From: Myxocyprinus asiaticus
Taxonomy: Eukaryota; Chordata; Actinopteri; Cypriniformes; Catostomidae
Length of the DNA: 64,000 nucleotides
NCBI RefSeq assembly: GCF_019703515.2
Contig: NC_059346.1
Span: 56,618,001-56,682,000 of the forward strand
Direction: 5' to 3'
Below are positions 33,820 to 46,100 of this stretch, piece by piece. The stretch's first letter is position 1; every line of letters starts with the position of its first letter. A program made the translations under genes and the position numbers. The notes beneath the pieces are model-generated. The model did no database searches. It was not told the origin of the DNA and worked only from the letters and a program-made list of their open reading frames with translations.

Positions 33820-34150
33820 TTTCGGTTACTGTCGTAACCTCCGTTCCCTGATGGAGGGAACGAGACGTTGTGTCCCTCTTGCCACAACGCTGTACTAGCC
33901 GTTGAAATGGCCAGTATCATGTCTCGGCTCCTCAGCACAAAACCTGAATGAATCCTGCATTCCAGCTCCCTTTTATACCTGTATGTCTGGGGGAATGGCA
34001 TGCAAATTCCACTCACCAATTCTCACTGGCCTTTTCTCAACGATCTGAGGTGATCGGGGCTCTCAAGAGCGACCCCTAGTATCACTACATTGACACAATG
34101 TCTCGTTCCCTCCATCAGGGAACAGAGGTTACGACAGTAACCGAGACGTT
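33820..34150. repeat. DIRS right terminal region: inverted repeat and complementary segments
   Basis: The right inverted terminal repeat covers 33930-34108. The phrase ggttactgtcgtaacctc with ccctgatggagggaacgaga at 33824-33875 is repeated in inverse form at about 34102-34146 (cgttccctccatcagggaac, ggttacgacagtaacc). These nested complementary segments match the internal complementary region idea for DIRS. The right edge of the element could lie at either 34108 or about 34146. Confidence 0.75.
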
Positions 34151-35548
34151 TTGAGTTGGTGCATAGCTGGTCTCTTCTTCTTCTCCTCTTTTTCCTGTTG
34201 TGGCGGTTAGCAAACAGCTTTGCATTACCGCGCACAGCCCCTTCTGGATTGGAGTGTGGATCGCCTGTGACTGACTAAGATGTATTCTTCATGTGACTGC
34301 AAAAGTGAAAGAGAATTTTACTTGCTCGACCGGACAAGCAGACTGATTAAAACATCAATAACAAAAAATAACTGGCTATATTTGTGATAGCCTGTGTCAC
34401 TTATTAGAAAGTTCATATTCTTACTCTGCTGTTGAAAATAATCCAGAGCATGTAATTTTATAATTCGCTAGCGATCGAGTAACAGCTGTGCCCTGTTTGA
34501 TTGACAGGTGGCGTATGTGTGTGTGTGGAACATCGGAAAATGCTCATGCTAATGCGCACCTAAATGGTCAAATCAATTTCATAATTCTGCCAAAATGCCT
34601 TTCTTGATGAGGCATTCATGTAAACACAATGAGTTATGTCTAAAGTGAACGTAAACAGCGGAGAAAAAGCGGAATTGTGTTAAAATGTCTGACTTGTAAG
34701 TATAAATGTAAGTTAATAGACCTGCTGCTGTCTAGCGTGTCATTGTAATAATCAAACAACCATAACAAGAAAACAAGAAAACACTCACTACTCTTGACTG
34801 AGTAACTTTAGTAGCTTTAAAAAGTATTAATGTATTATAATCATACAGTAAAGACCAGTAGTAGTTTTATATTTCATTCTGAATGTTTACTTGAATACTT
34901 GATATCCTACTGCTGTTAAAAACTTTTAAAGCTTTTAAAAAAAGCACTGAATTTTCTTAATTGGTATTTTTTGTTCTATTATTTTTCATCGATTTCTATT
35001 GATTGCTGTTTTTTATTGTTATTTTATTACTGACTGTTTACTAGTCTTGAAAAATTACTTAAGAACTTGAAACCATTCTTCCATAATTAACATATTAGTT
35101 AGTGTTATTATTTGTTGTGGTATTGAGCTGGTATTGAGAATCGTCAAATTTCACTACCGACTACTGAAATTTTGGTATTGTGATAATGCATAGCCTTTAT
35201 TGTACATGGTAGATCTTGCTGCAATAACATGATGAAAAAGTAGATCTCATTCCATAGAAGTGTGAGCACCCCTGCTGTAAATGATGGCGGTGGAGGCTTT
35301 CCTTTATTTGACTACCATACGTAATATAAATTAATTATCAAAGAACAATAGCCTCCTCCCCTACCCAGTGCAGTTTACATTTCAAGTTCAAGGAAATCCA
35401 CTGTTAAAAAGACAATTAAAAAAAAAGAAAAGTTAAATAAATGCATGATATTTCCAAAGTCAATGAGTAATCATGTTACATAATCATGATCTCAGTATTG
35501 ACCAAAATAATCGTGATTATGATGTTTGCCATAATCGAGCAGCCCTAC
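34151..35548. repeat. Probable hAT-derived sequence with one recognisable terminus
   Basis: The right end reads ataatcgtgattatgatg and then cataatcgagcagccctac, a typical hAT-type terminus in fish. No left partner was identified and no ORF survives. Part of this stretch may instead be the distal half of the hAT-like sequence at 27936-29110, separated by the DIRS insertion. Confidence 0.4.
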
Positions 35549-38500
35549 ATTCATGGCAGATGGGTTTTCCCGGTCTCATCAGGCAAAACACAAAATAATT
35601 CCAAATCTCTATACGTGAATTGTGTTTTTTAAAAACGCTTCTCACTCTCCAAAGTTTTATTTAAATCCATATTATCCATTAGGAGACATGACGGCCAAAT
35701 GAACACACTGGGATTGAGACGTGTATGTTTGAAGCATGGGAAAACAACTCATTGAAATATAAACAATACCATGTAAGGGGCAAATTCTAAACAGCATTTT
35801 GTGCTCTTAAAGGGCACTGCGTGAAAGGGACGCTACTCGAAAAGACTACATTTTTAATGTTATTGCAGACTTAGGTCTGATCAAATGAAGGTTTTAGCGA
35901 AAATTATATTTACTACCGCACATACAACATAACTTACAGTACTACTGTATTAACAGTACTACCATTTAAAAACTACTGTGGCACGCCAGTATTTAGAAGC
36001 TTTAATATTGCGATACTACCATAGCACCGGTCTACCGTGCAAACCTAGCGGCTGTACAGTAGCGTGTTTCTGATAAGAACTATCCAGACAGCTGACCAAT
36101 ACTCTTTGCAATGATCCGTCGGACTACTGAATGTGTCTGGCAGTGTCTGTCATTAAACTGTCAGTTTAAACAGGCCATTCTGTCAGTCAGACTCAAATGC
36201 ACATAACCGTTAATCTTTATTCGAATTCCGTCTTTTACCTCAGGACGTGATTTATGTAATAGAACACAAGCGCACACATGTACAATATTTCCTTTTTACA
36301 GCTTATATTTTAATGCCTTTCCAGTTGGTTACATAAAATTAATATAGCCTTATTTTGGCTGGATAAATATTACTTCTGAATCTAGTGCTTAATTTCATAC
36401 TTTTTATTATAAATGTGTTGTATTAAATGAAAAGCAGAGTTTATACTCAGTCTGTTGATTTCATTACTTTTCCAGTTGGAGTCGCCAATTCACACACACC
36501 AATAAACCAGTGCGTAAACGAGTGTGCGGTCAGGGCACACATATTTACAGCGAGTTAGTTTTTCTAAATTATGATGTGTACATGGGAAATGCTTACGCAC
36601 ATTTCAATGCCCATATTTTTCTGCGTATGCAACATTTATACAACAGGCCCCAGATGAAAGAATTGGGCCAAAACTGAGTGCCCATGAGCAAAAATGTACT
36701 TCCAGTCTTGTATGTGCCAGCCAAGCAACTGCCATTGAGCTGAATGGGAATGCAAATCAGTAGTGTCCTGGGATTATAGACCTACTTGGGTTTACTTCAT
36801 AGGCTCTTCGCAGGCTGTTGTAACATGAATTTATGGATGGTTAGGTAGTTAGTGTATGAATTGGTATTTAGCTGACTGCCTGCTTTAGTGGATTGATGGA
36901 TGGATGGATGGTTGGATTAGGAAAATCTTTTAACACTTTTTGAAATCCTTGGTGGAACTTGGATCAAGAGACATCTTTTATCCCCAAAACATCAATCCAA
37001 TTTAATAGTTCTCACCTCTGTCTCTCGATCTCACTCTCTCTCTCTCTCTGTTTAATTCAACCTTAGATCACTCTGTTTTCTCAGTTTCTTATAGTTGTCC
37101 ATCAACATGCCCATCTCTCTCGCCTGCATCCAATTCCCAAAATATTTACAGCAGTGCACTGCCTGACAGATAAAATGTAATGACGGTCAAATCCTTGCTT
37201 TCTACACCACCATTTCCACAGGGACCATAACAGTTGACGCGTGAAGCCATAAATTTGCAGTGTAACAGTGTTTACTGCCCATTTGTCAAAAAGCAAAAAT
37301 ACAAACTTCAACTGTTTACACATAAGCAAGCTTATTCATAATCTGTCACAGCTGTCTCATTGCCGCCTTCTACACTATTCAAAGATTATTGATCATATAA
37401 CATAATAATACATCTTATGAATGGAGAAGTCTATTAAAGCAATAAGTCACCAGAGGCCAGTAATGATTGTACCAAAGTGAAGGCCATGGCTTATGGTAGC
37501 CAGGGCAATATGTTAAAAGACATTGATGTTCATTAAATAATGACATCTATTAATAGCAATTATTACAATAAAAGGTTCTTATACAAATATACTCTAGTTA
37601 AGTAACTTACTCTAGGCATGTTTGAAGTTGCCAAGTAACAACTTGATGCATTAATACAGAATTTAATGTGTGGTTACAGGTGTGTACATATGAGCTATTT
37701 TACAATGACTTTTCACACGGCCTTGACCTATCCATTTTATAATTTAAAATCAGAATGTTCAAATATTCTAAATGATTCAAATAAACAATTTCTTACAAAG
37801 TATCAAATTAAAAAATATTAACGTGATCCAGACATTTATATTATATGTTTTTAATATATTATTCTATTCGAAATATTTGAAAGTATGAAATCTTAAACAT
37901 GTCAAAAATAATCTTACAGTAAAATGGCACTAACATAAGCATTTTCTATTTTTTTTTATTTTTTATTTATATTTTATCTGCTCCTGTACACCATTATTAG
38001 TTTTTGTCATAAAATATAAAAGGCGGTCTAGTACACTGGTCTTTTCTTATAAAATTCAGTTGTACTTCACACTAGCATGTGACACTGGGCATTAGAAGAT
38101 GGAGTTTTAGGGGCAGATATTGACGCAATGCATATGCAGTCACTCTGTCATTCTTCTGGCCTGTCCCAGAGTCCCTGGATGTAAATTGATATAGTTTTGT
38201 CCTGCCCTCCCACTGGCAGCAATATTGGAGAGGAGAGAGGGGAATAAACCCTGAGGCGACGGCATGTCTGGACAGCCCCATTTGTACTAGTCCCCTTGTG
38301 ACTATGCCACAATCCTCACTCGCCTTTACACATACACACAGATACTACATCTCATTCATACATGGTGGGATGAATTTATGCACATGTTATAATCCGTCCC
38401 CTTATCTATTAGATGTGTTGGTCTATAACCTGCATGTGCAAAGCACACACACATACATAAATATATCCCAATGTCGTAATGCAAAAATGTTTTTAATACT

Positions 38501-39344
38501 CTGGAACCTACACAATCACACAGGAAATCGGAATGTTGCTTCCGAATGTTCCAGTACCATGACATCTGCCCCATTATGCAGAGTTACTAACAAGCACCAT
38601 CTCCCATCAGACATATTTGCATTTGGTTGCAGTGTGTTTACCTTCTCCTGTGGCGCAACCAGAAGCAAGTTGCATCAATCACGTGGTTCTTGGCTGTGCT
38701 GAAAACAGGAACTAATCGTGTTGGGGTAATCATTGATGAGCGCGATTCAGAGGTATAATTTTCTCTAAGAATACATTTTTACTCCACTGACAGTTAGGTT
38801 TAGGGTTGGGGTTAATAAAATATTAATTCCTCTTCACTGTTTTGCATCCTTTAAAAGTAAAAACATCTTGATTTATAACTCACTTTTGGTGCCACTCTTG
38901 GACATTTCATCCAGAAACTGGAGTTCACATGTGCCCTAACATAATAAAAAAAAAAAAAAAAACACTTCCTGTTTTGGCAGTGTTTTGAATTTCAGTAAGC
39001 ACAGACCAAATTTAGCTCAAGAAAAGTCAACCTACTGTTTCCGAATTTACTGTAAGATCAGTCTGCTGGACAAGGGTTCCCAATGCCTATTGTACAAAGG
39101 GGCCTTGGTTTGTTCCTGGCAGGGAGCAGATACCCTAACCCGACCTCACCCTAATCCTAAACATATGGCACCTGTAAGGCTGAGTATGCTTCCAGGAACA
39201 ACCTGAGGCACCTTTCTCCCATCACGGCTGATTTCACTAAGAGCGGGCTGCAGATGAGCAATAGAGGTGATGGCATCTGAAAGCTGTGTGCGGGAGTGTG
39301 CCCCCTGCTGCTCTGGAGAACATTAATGCTCTAGGCTAGTGACT
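35549..39344. other. Non-genic DNA with repeat remnants
   Basis: No gene recognised. It contains a hAT-like terminal phrase at about 36005-36048 (gcgatactaccatagcaccg ... ccgtgcaaaccta). There is also a short (GGAT)n tract at about 36893-36912 and a CT tract at about 37029-37048. The block 37030-37088 duplicates one at 26005-26050, and the dispersed repeat near 38870-38940 pairs with 20690-20780. An A run lies at 38945-38961. Confidence 0.6.
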
Positions 39345-40367
39345 ATCCAGATAGCAAGGAGATGTTGATTCAACATCTATTTTTAGTTCGGGATCAGTTT
39401 AGGGTAGGAATCAACATTCACTATTTGGTCAGTACATCAGAATGTTGTTAGGTCGAAAATAGAATATATATTCAATGTCGGAATGAGGTTGATTCATCAA
39501 CATGTATCGCCGACCCATTTGGTTGAAATCTTAACATTTGTTCTATGTTGAAACTTGGTTTTGAATCTACACCGGGCCAACCGTCAGTGGATGCGTCGCT
39601 AGAAAAAGGTAAGCATAAATGTACTTTTATTCATCATTTTACACAATGTTTGGTCAGTCTATCATTGAATATCACTTTAGATTTGAATTGTTTTATACCT
39701 CAGTGTTTTAAACACTGATTTTAATTTTGTAATTAAATGTCCTATTTGCGCACTGCCCAGTTTTCCGTGAGCCAGTAACTGAGGTAAATTTAGATAATTC
39801 CATATGTTGGACTCATTTTAGTTGTTGTAGATGGTCAACTTCAACATGATCAATTTCACTAAGATTTTCTAAACTTTAACTCGAGCCCGCAGTTGTGCCA
39901 CGTGCACCATACTGAGTCAATAATACACAAGGTGAATAAATGTTAAAATTGTCATTACTTTCTCAAAGACTGTTTTAATTTTAGGAACAAACCTTGTGGC
40001 ATTTTCTGCACTAATGTTCACAGAGCATGGCAAAGGTAGACGTCTAAAGTTATCTTTATAATATTATAATTGTATGTCTCACAACAATATAACATACATT
40101 TAAATACACTGGCATCTGCGGTACCTATAATAGTGCTGGGAAACAGTTGGTGTCTTTTGTGTTTTATCTAAAGGATTAAATATGATGATTTTATGGTTAT
40201 GTTTAGTGGTAGGACTGTTAATAATACTGCTTAATAATGTCACTTGTACGTATTTTTCTATTTCAGAGAGACGTCCAGTGCTTACCTCTGTTTCATTTGC
40301 TTCATGCTTCAGAAGGTAATAGTTTTTAGACAATAACATTTGTTGCTTTGTTGAAACTTTTTAGCTG

Positions 40368-40403
<36 letters not shown>

Positions 40404-41067
40404 ATTGCCTTTGCAGTAAATCCACCCCAAAGAGGCTCAAATAACAGAAGACAGTAGTATAATTTTTGAGTATTGTACATGTAAAAGGTAGGAACATTTG
40501 CCATGAGGTCAGTGGACTTCTCACAATGCTGCCATGTTACTTTAAATTAAGATTGTGAATTGATGCCTGAGTTTTAATACAAAGTCACATGACCTCAGTA
40601 TTTGCAGGGACTCTATTTTCAATAATTTTCACAGAAATGTGGCCAACTTACTCACTGCTCCTAGCTTCACCCTCTCAATGCTGTATCACCCAGGATACAA
40701 AAACCTTTATAGGGTTTTAAAGTCATCATAAGAGTTGTTATAGTATTGGGAATACTCCTGTGACAAGATAAGATTTGATACTGAAGTGGGTCATACGGCA
40801 ATATTTGAATTACATTGTTTTTGCAGGTCATCTGTTTTTCTGTGAGCCCCAGTTGAAGACCTAGAACTTACAGATGTTGGCCTTGGACAGATGTCTATTC
40901 CAGTCCTACCTACATCACACAAGACTTTTTTCTGCATTTATATGGATGGCTGTCTACTTGCAAGTTCTCTTTAAAATTAGATGTGTGCAATATAACTCTA
41001 TATGCAATGTATGCAATATAACTTGCAAGAGCAAAGAACGTGATCCAGTTGCAGATAATCCCTTACA

Positions 41068-41724
41068 TTAAAGGGATATTTCACCCGAAAATAAAAATTA
41101 TCTCATAATTTTCTCACCCTCATGCCATCCCAGATGTGTATGACTTTCTTTCTTTTGCAGAACACAGACACATTTTTTCATAAGATTATCTCAGCTCTGT
41201 AGGTCCATACAGTGCAAGTGAATGGTGACCAGATCTTTGAAGCTCCAAAAAGCAGATAAAGGCAGTATAAAAGTAATCCATTTGACTCCAGTATTTTAGT
41301 CAATGTCTTCTGAAGTGATCCAGTCTGTTTTGGGTGAGAACAGACCAAAATGTAACTCCTTTTTCACTGTACATCTTGTCATTGTAGTCTCTAGGCACGA
41401 TAATGATTTCTAGCTTGATTACACTCACCAGTGCTTGACGCATGCACAGAGTGCTAGATGGTGCTATAAAGTGTAATCGAACCTGAAATCTGGCTGCTGA
41501 TTATATTTTGGTGTATTCGCACCCAAAACTGATTGGAATGCTTTTTGGAGCTTCAAAGTTTTGGTCAGCATTCACTTGCATTGTATGGACCAACAGAGCT
41601 GAGATATTCTTCTAAAAATCTTCATTTGTGATCTGCAGATAAAGGAAAAACATACACATCTGGGATGACATAAGGGTGAGTAAATGATGAGAGTATTTAA
41701 ATTTTTTGGGCAAACTAACCCTTT
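41068..41724. repeat. Full-length two-armed MITE copy
   Basis: Starts ttaaagggatatttcaccc and ends gcaaactaaccctttatt. The two halves are inverted copies of one another: ctcaccctcatgccatccca and tcagctctgtaggtccatac at left are mirrored at right by catctgggatgacataaggg and tatggaccaacagagctgag. Other copies in the window carry only one arm. Confidence 0.75.
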
Positions 41725-41823
41725 ATTATTGCTCCTTCGCAATAAATTAACTATGGTTTAATTGTAGCAAACATGTAAATTAACCATGGTTAATTTATTG
41801 CGAAGGAGCAATAATAAAGGGTT
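41717..41823. repeat. Palindrome with perfect 34-bp arms joining two MITEs
   Basis: Left arm 41717-41750 begins aaccctttattattgctcc; right arm 41790-41823 is its exact reverse complement. The 39-base loop contains a further imperfect pair (ctatggttta and taaccatgg). The outer part of each arm is the terminus of the flanking MITE, so similarity continues outward into both MITEs. Confidence 0.92.
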
Positions 41824-42090
41824 AGTTCACCCAAAAATGTAAATTCTCTCATCATTTACTTACACTCATGCCATCCCAGATGTGTATGACTTTCTTTCTT
41901 CTGCAGAACACATTTGAAGAAAAATAGTAAAATATTTTAGCTCAGTAGGTTCTTATAATGCAAGTGGAAAAATCATCATAGACAGTCAGCATAAACGTCA
42001 TCCATACGACTCCAGCAGTAAAATTAATGTCTTCTAAAGTGACACGATTGCTTTTGATGCGAAAAAGATCAATATTTAAATACTTTTTAA
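41815..42090 (+). repeat. Single-arm MITE copy, head-to-head with 41068-41724
   Basis: Starts taaagggttagttcaccc, proceeds through actcatgccatcccagatg, and fades after gcgaaaaagatcaatattta. It mirrors the right arm of the neighbouring MITE across the palindrome. Confidence 0.75.
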
Positions 42091-42830
42091 CTCTAAATCA
42101 TTGCTTCAGGTCAGCAGCAGTATGCGCATGTGATGTAATCACATTGACATGTTCACTTGAGAACTGATGCACTTGCGACACACACGGAAGAGCAGCACTG
42201 ATTACAGCTGAGTAGGAGGAACGCTGTACAGAAGCTTAGTTGATTTTGGTTTAGATCTGTATTTATCGGTATGTTTACTCACACTGTAAAATCAAATTAG
42301 TTAACCTTACTTAAAAAAAGCATGTAAACCGATTGCCTTTAAACTAGTCTGTAATTTGTTATTATACATCCATTTGTGAATGCAACAGTGTGAAGGCATT
42401 TTTTTCTATAATTGGCTGTTAAGTTTTAAGATTCATATACTGTAGAAAAAGTTAACTCCAAAGAATTTTGTATATTTAAATGTATATTTTGTATAAATAA
42501 AACAAGATTATCTGAATGTGCTGTGTGTTTAATAAAGAATATATATATAGGCTGATTTATTCATTTTTAAATATTTGGGATTTTAAAAACAAAAGTAGAA
42601 AATATGTTGATTGTATAACATTGTTTCACCCAACTGAAATCTATGTTGTTTCAATGTGAGGTAAGCAAACCAATTAGAGTGATTTTATGTTTGTTTTCAG
42701 TGGCGTGAACAACGTAGATTTAACGTGACTTCAATGAGCAAAAAGATGCGGAATCAACATTGGAGATGAACGTTGTTTCGATGCCGTGAGAGACATCGAT
42801 TCTACTATGTCGGTTTGCTATCTGGGTATG

Positions 42831-44594
42831 TCGACCATGCAAGGATCCACCACTGACAAGAGGTTAATGCTTGCTAAAAGGAGCAGAAAAGTGTGTACTG
42901 AATCAAACAAAACCTAGATTAGAGCAAATACATACAAAATGGAATGGACTGACAAACAAACTGTCAATGATTACTTTTCTTCTCTGAATCGAAGGTGGCA
43001 GAACACTGCTCCAGATCATTTTGGACCAATTTAACCCCTAGCATAATACGTATGTACAACATGTAGATTGCATATATTTAATTATTTCAAAAATGTAATT
43101 CTTCTAAATTTTTGATGCACATGTGAATGTGGAATTATGTTTACTCTGCAATGTCTTTACATGTCTGTTTGCACACGATTGTGTTGTGTTCAAGACAGAA
43201 CATCTGGTTAAAAGAGCCTGCGGACCAGTTTAGGATATTTGGGTCACTTCACATAGTACAGAGATGAAGGGATAGAGAGAGAGAAGGAGACAGACTGATA
43301 TGTGGAGAGAGTGGGCGGGATTAGTGAGCATATGGGATTGTGATTGTGTGGATTAAGCAAGTGTTTTAAGAAAACACCACACAGCTAAACAATAACAAAT
43401 AATCTTTCAAGCCTACATGGTTCAGGCTCTTTTTACTTTAAGCCTTACCTGGCAGCACATATAATCCACATGCAGTATGTGTATATGATCGTATATACAT
43501 ATGTGTATATTCTAGAGTATTACGTTTCCAAAATTAAAGTTTGTGAACCTCAAGAGATGGTGTTTGGAACACTACAGAACTTTTAAAAGTACTCTCTAAT
43601 AAAAGTAGAAGAAAAAGTGACTTATTATGTTACAAATTCAGAAATTAACAATACTTTAAAAAGATACTGTACTTGTTACTTCCGAACAGTAATTGCGTAA
43701 CTTACATATTTATGTATTATAACATATTACACTGCCTAGGGGTTCATAGTAGAATTACAAGTGGTAGTGAGATTACGATAGGAATGACAATGCCAAAATA
43801 ATAATAATAAAAACAAAAAGTTAATAAGAGGTGTTTGCTAAGGCAAGCATCACTATTCCTATTGCTCATACTGATTGCTCATATAAGGGTTATGAATTTG
43901 AACAAACGCCTTATCATTAGTATGAAACTTCAGTACTAATAATTTAAACCATAGGGGATTTAGCTTACAAAAAGTTTGGGAACACAGATACCTGAAAGGT
44001 GCCTGAAGTTGTTCCTGACATCTTTCTGTAATGGCCGCAATATCACAAAATGAAATTCAAGCCACTGTGCCCGCGTTCCTGAAATAGGAGGGCGCAAGCC
44101 ATTGTGCATTCCTGGAATAGTTCATTCACTGACATAGAGTTACAATTTTGCTTGGTTTATAAAAATAATAATATCTACATGCAGGTAGGTATTGAACCTG
44201 GGACAGTGGTATTAAAAATAAAGATCATACCACAAAACACACACACCATATGAGACTTTAGTGTTATTTGTAGACAGAACTGGTGTGTATTTAATTTATA
44301 ATTGATTTCTGATTTATTCACAAAAAAGTTTCATTGAATACCTTCTAATAGAAAAGTTTGTGTTTTATAATGTTACATTTATGCTGTACTAATAATCCAT
44401 AATTGTCATTGGGATGGACTGGAATTAGCAAAATTATTTTCAGTCCAATATGTTTTTGTTTTTTATAGGGTACAAAGACTCACCTAAAGGAAAATGTGCT
44501 TTTTTCTGGTCAAAAAGTGTATCAAAATTGAAAAAATTATATATTTTTATAGAATATTGATGGAAAAACATACTTTGTTTTAAAATAATAATGG
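42831..44594. other. Non-genic DNA
   Basis: No gene or clear repeat recognised; a GA-rich patch lies near 43262-43310. It may be 5' flank or intron of flrt1. Confidence 0.6.
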
Positions 44595-44605
44595 AAGGTT
44601 GTTTT

Positions 44606-45049
44606 TTTTAAATTTTTTTTTTATCCCCTTTTCTCCCATTTTGGCATGCCCAATTCCTACTACTTAGTAGGTCCTCGTAGTGGCACGGTTACTCACCTCA
44701 ATCCGGGTGGCGGAGGACAAGTCTCAGTTGCCTCCGCTTTTGAGACAGTCAGTCCGCGCATCTTATCACGTGGCTCGTTGTGCATGACACCACAGAGATT
44801 CCGCATGTGGAGGCTCATGCTACTCTCCACGATCCACGCACAACTTACCACACGCCCCATTGAGAGCGAGAACCACTAATCGTGACCATGAGGAGGTTAC
44901 CCCATGTGACTCTACCATCCCTAGCAGCCGGGCCAATTTGGTTGCTTAGGAGACCTGGCTGGAGTCACTCAGCACACCCTGGATTCGAACTTGTGACTCC
45001 AGGGGTGGTAGTCAGCATCAACACTTGCTGAGCTACCCAGGCCCCACAA
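44606..45049 (-). mobile_element. tRNA-derived SINE with 11-bp target duplication
   Basis: On the minus strand it starts at about 45045 with a tRNA-like head: ggggcctgggtagctcagca, containing a box A, then a box B-like gttcgaatccaggg. The body follows (gagtgactccagccaggtct, agtcacatggggtaacctcc). It ends at the left in a short A-rich tail. Direct repeats aaggttgtttt flank it (44595-44605 and 45050-45060). It belongs to the same family as the copies at 55129 and 55622. Pol III transcription is known for such SINEs; activity here is unproven. Confidence 0.88.
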
Positions 45050-45060
45050 AAGGTTGTTTT

Positions 45061-45989
45061 GATTAAAATTAATTTTTTTTAAAGGTAGCGAGGAAGTCTT
45101 TTACCCCACCCTTGGGCTAAAAGGCCCCCAGGGGGATTAAAGTGATATAGTGTAAATAAAGGGACAATAGTTTAATAGTTATAGGGCAACATTTGTCAAC
45201 TTTGGCAAATACTTTTGAAACAAAAAGATGCGTTTTTGGGTAATTAATTAAGATAATACTTATTCAAAATAACCACTTCAGAAAAGGGTTAACCATTTTC
45301 TTTTCATTTCAATTACATTGGGCATTTCATAATATCTCAAGTATTCTATAAACAAATTAATATCCATTGTAATTGGATCAGTCAATGTTAGCCCACTTTA
45401 AAAAAAAATTATAACAAATATATTCAGTTATTAAAAAACTTTTTATTTATTCACCTTGAACAAAACTTTTAAAAAAATTATAAAAAGGTATTTTTTCTAA
45501 AAATAAATGTGATAATTTCAGGGATTCTCATTAGCACATAAACTTGCAAAATTTTAAAAGTGATTAAAAATTAGATCAAATTACCTCAAAATCAAACTTC
45601 AGACACTGCACGGAATGATCTCATGGATCAGGAATATTTTGCAGTGTAAAGTGATTTGTTGCTCTTTAGTGTTTTAGGAGAAAATAAAATCAAAAGTGCC
45701 TTTTAACCCAGGGGGGCTTTAGCCCATTGTACCCTACTGTTCCATCGTGATGAGTGAATCTTATACTGTCCATGACATACAGATCGATGAGGACAACAGT
45801 TGAATTAAACTGTGACTGCGCAAAATGGCTTAGAAACTAAGCATGACTAAGCAATTGGATGTGATTTAATTAACCTGTGCTGCCATGAAGATGATGTTTC
45901 CATTTCATTGACTTTAAGTGGAACATCAGAAAGATCTGTGCAAGGTATTAACTTGAGCTTGTATTCCTCTCTCTTTTATCTATCTCCAG
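45061..45989. other. Upstream intron or flank of flrt1, ending in a splice acceptor
   Basis: A+T-rich with no coding signal. Its end is a pyrimidine-rich tract (tctctcttttatctatctcc) followed by AG at 45988-45989, a strong splice acceptor about 110 bases before the flrt1 start codon. FLRT genes keep the whole coding region in one exon after one or more non-coding 5' exons. No upstream exon was identified. Confidence 0.65.
45988..45989 (+). promoter_or_regulatory. flrt1: Splice acceptor of the flrt1 coding exon
   Basis: AG after a long polypyrimidine tract, 111 bases upstream of the ATG. It fits the known FLRT structure of an untranslated 5' exon spliced to a single coding exon. Predicted from sequence only. 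Confidence 0.75.
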
Positions 45990-46100
45990 GGTGAAAGAAA
46001 ACCATAGAATCCTCAGAATTGGAGTCCATCTTCCGTAAATAACCATTGCATTGTGCTTTAAAAGGAGAGTGGAGGTGAGAAGCACCTGCAGGAGAGTTGC

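Larger units (their letters stand above)
29113..34108 (+). mobile_element. DIRS-type tyrosine-recombinase retrotransposon, internally deleted
   Basis: Bounded by inverted repeats of roughly 180 bases (29113-29290 and, inverted, 33930-34108). Coding order is a Gag-like region, a deleted reverse transcriptase/RNase H region, and a tyrosine recombinase overlapping the end of pol. That order, inverted termini, lack of a target duplication and absence of a DDE integrase identify a DIRS element. Base composition is far more G+C-rich than the surroundings. Near the right end (33820-33890 and 34085-34150) terminal sequence recurs in both orientations, consistent with the internal complementary region that DIRS elements use to circularise. 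Confidence 0.9.
39347..42827. mobile_element. Candidate 3.5-kb DNA element with ccagatagcaa termini
   Basis: The left end ccagatagcaaggagatgtt and the right end, reverse-complemented cccagatagcaaaccgacat, share the 11-base terminus ccagatagcaa. Both subterminal regions are rich in gttgaa/ttcaac words (for example gttgattcaac at left, gaatcaacattggagatg at right). Consensus-like splice signals occur inside both ends (aaaaaggtaagc near 39605, tgttttcagtgg near 42700), so an autonomous ancestor might have had introns. No transposase was recognised. Two MITEs and a palindrome are nested within. The superfamily is unassigned and the target duplication is not evident. Confidence 0.5.
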
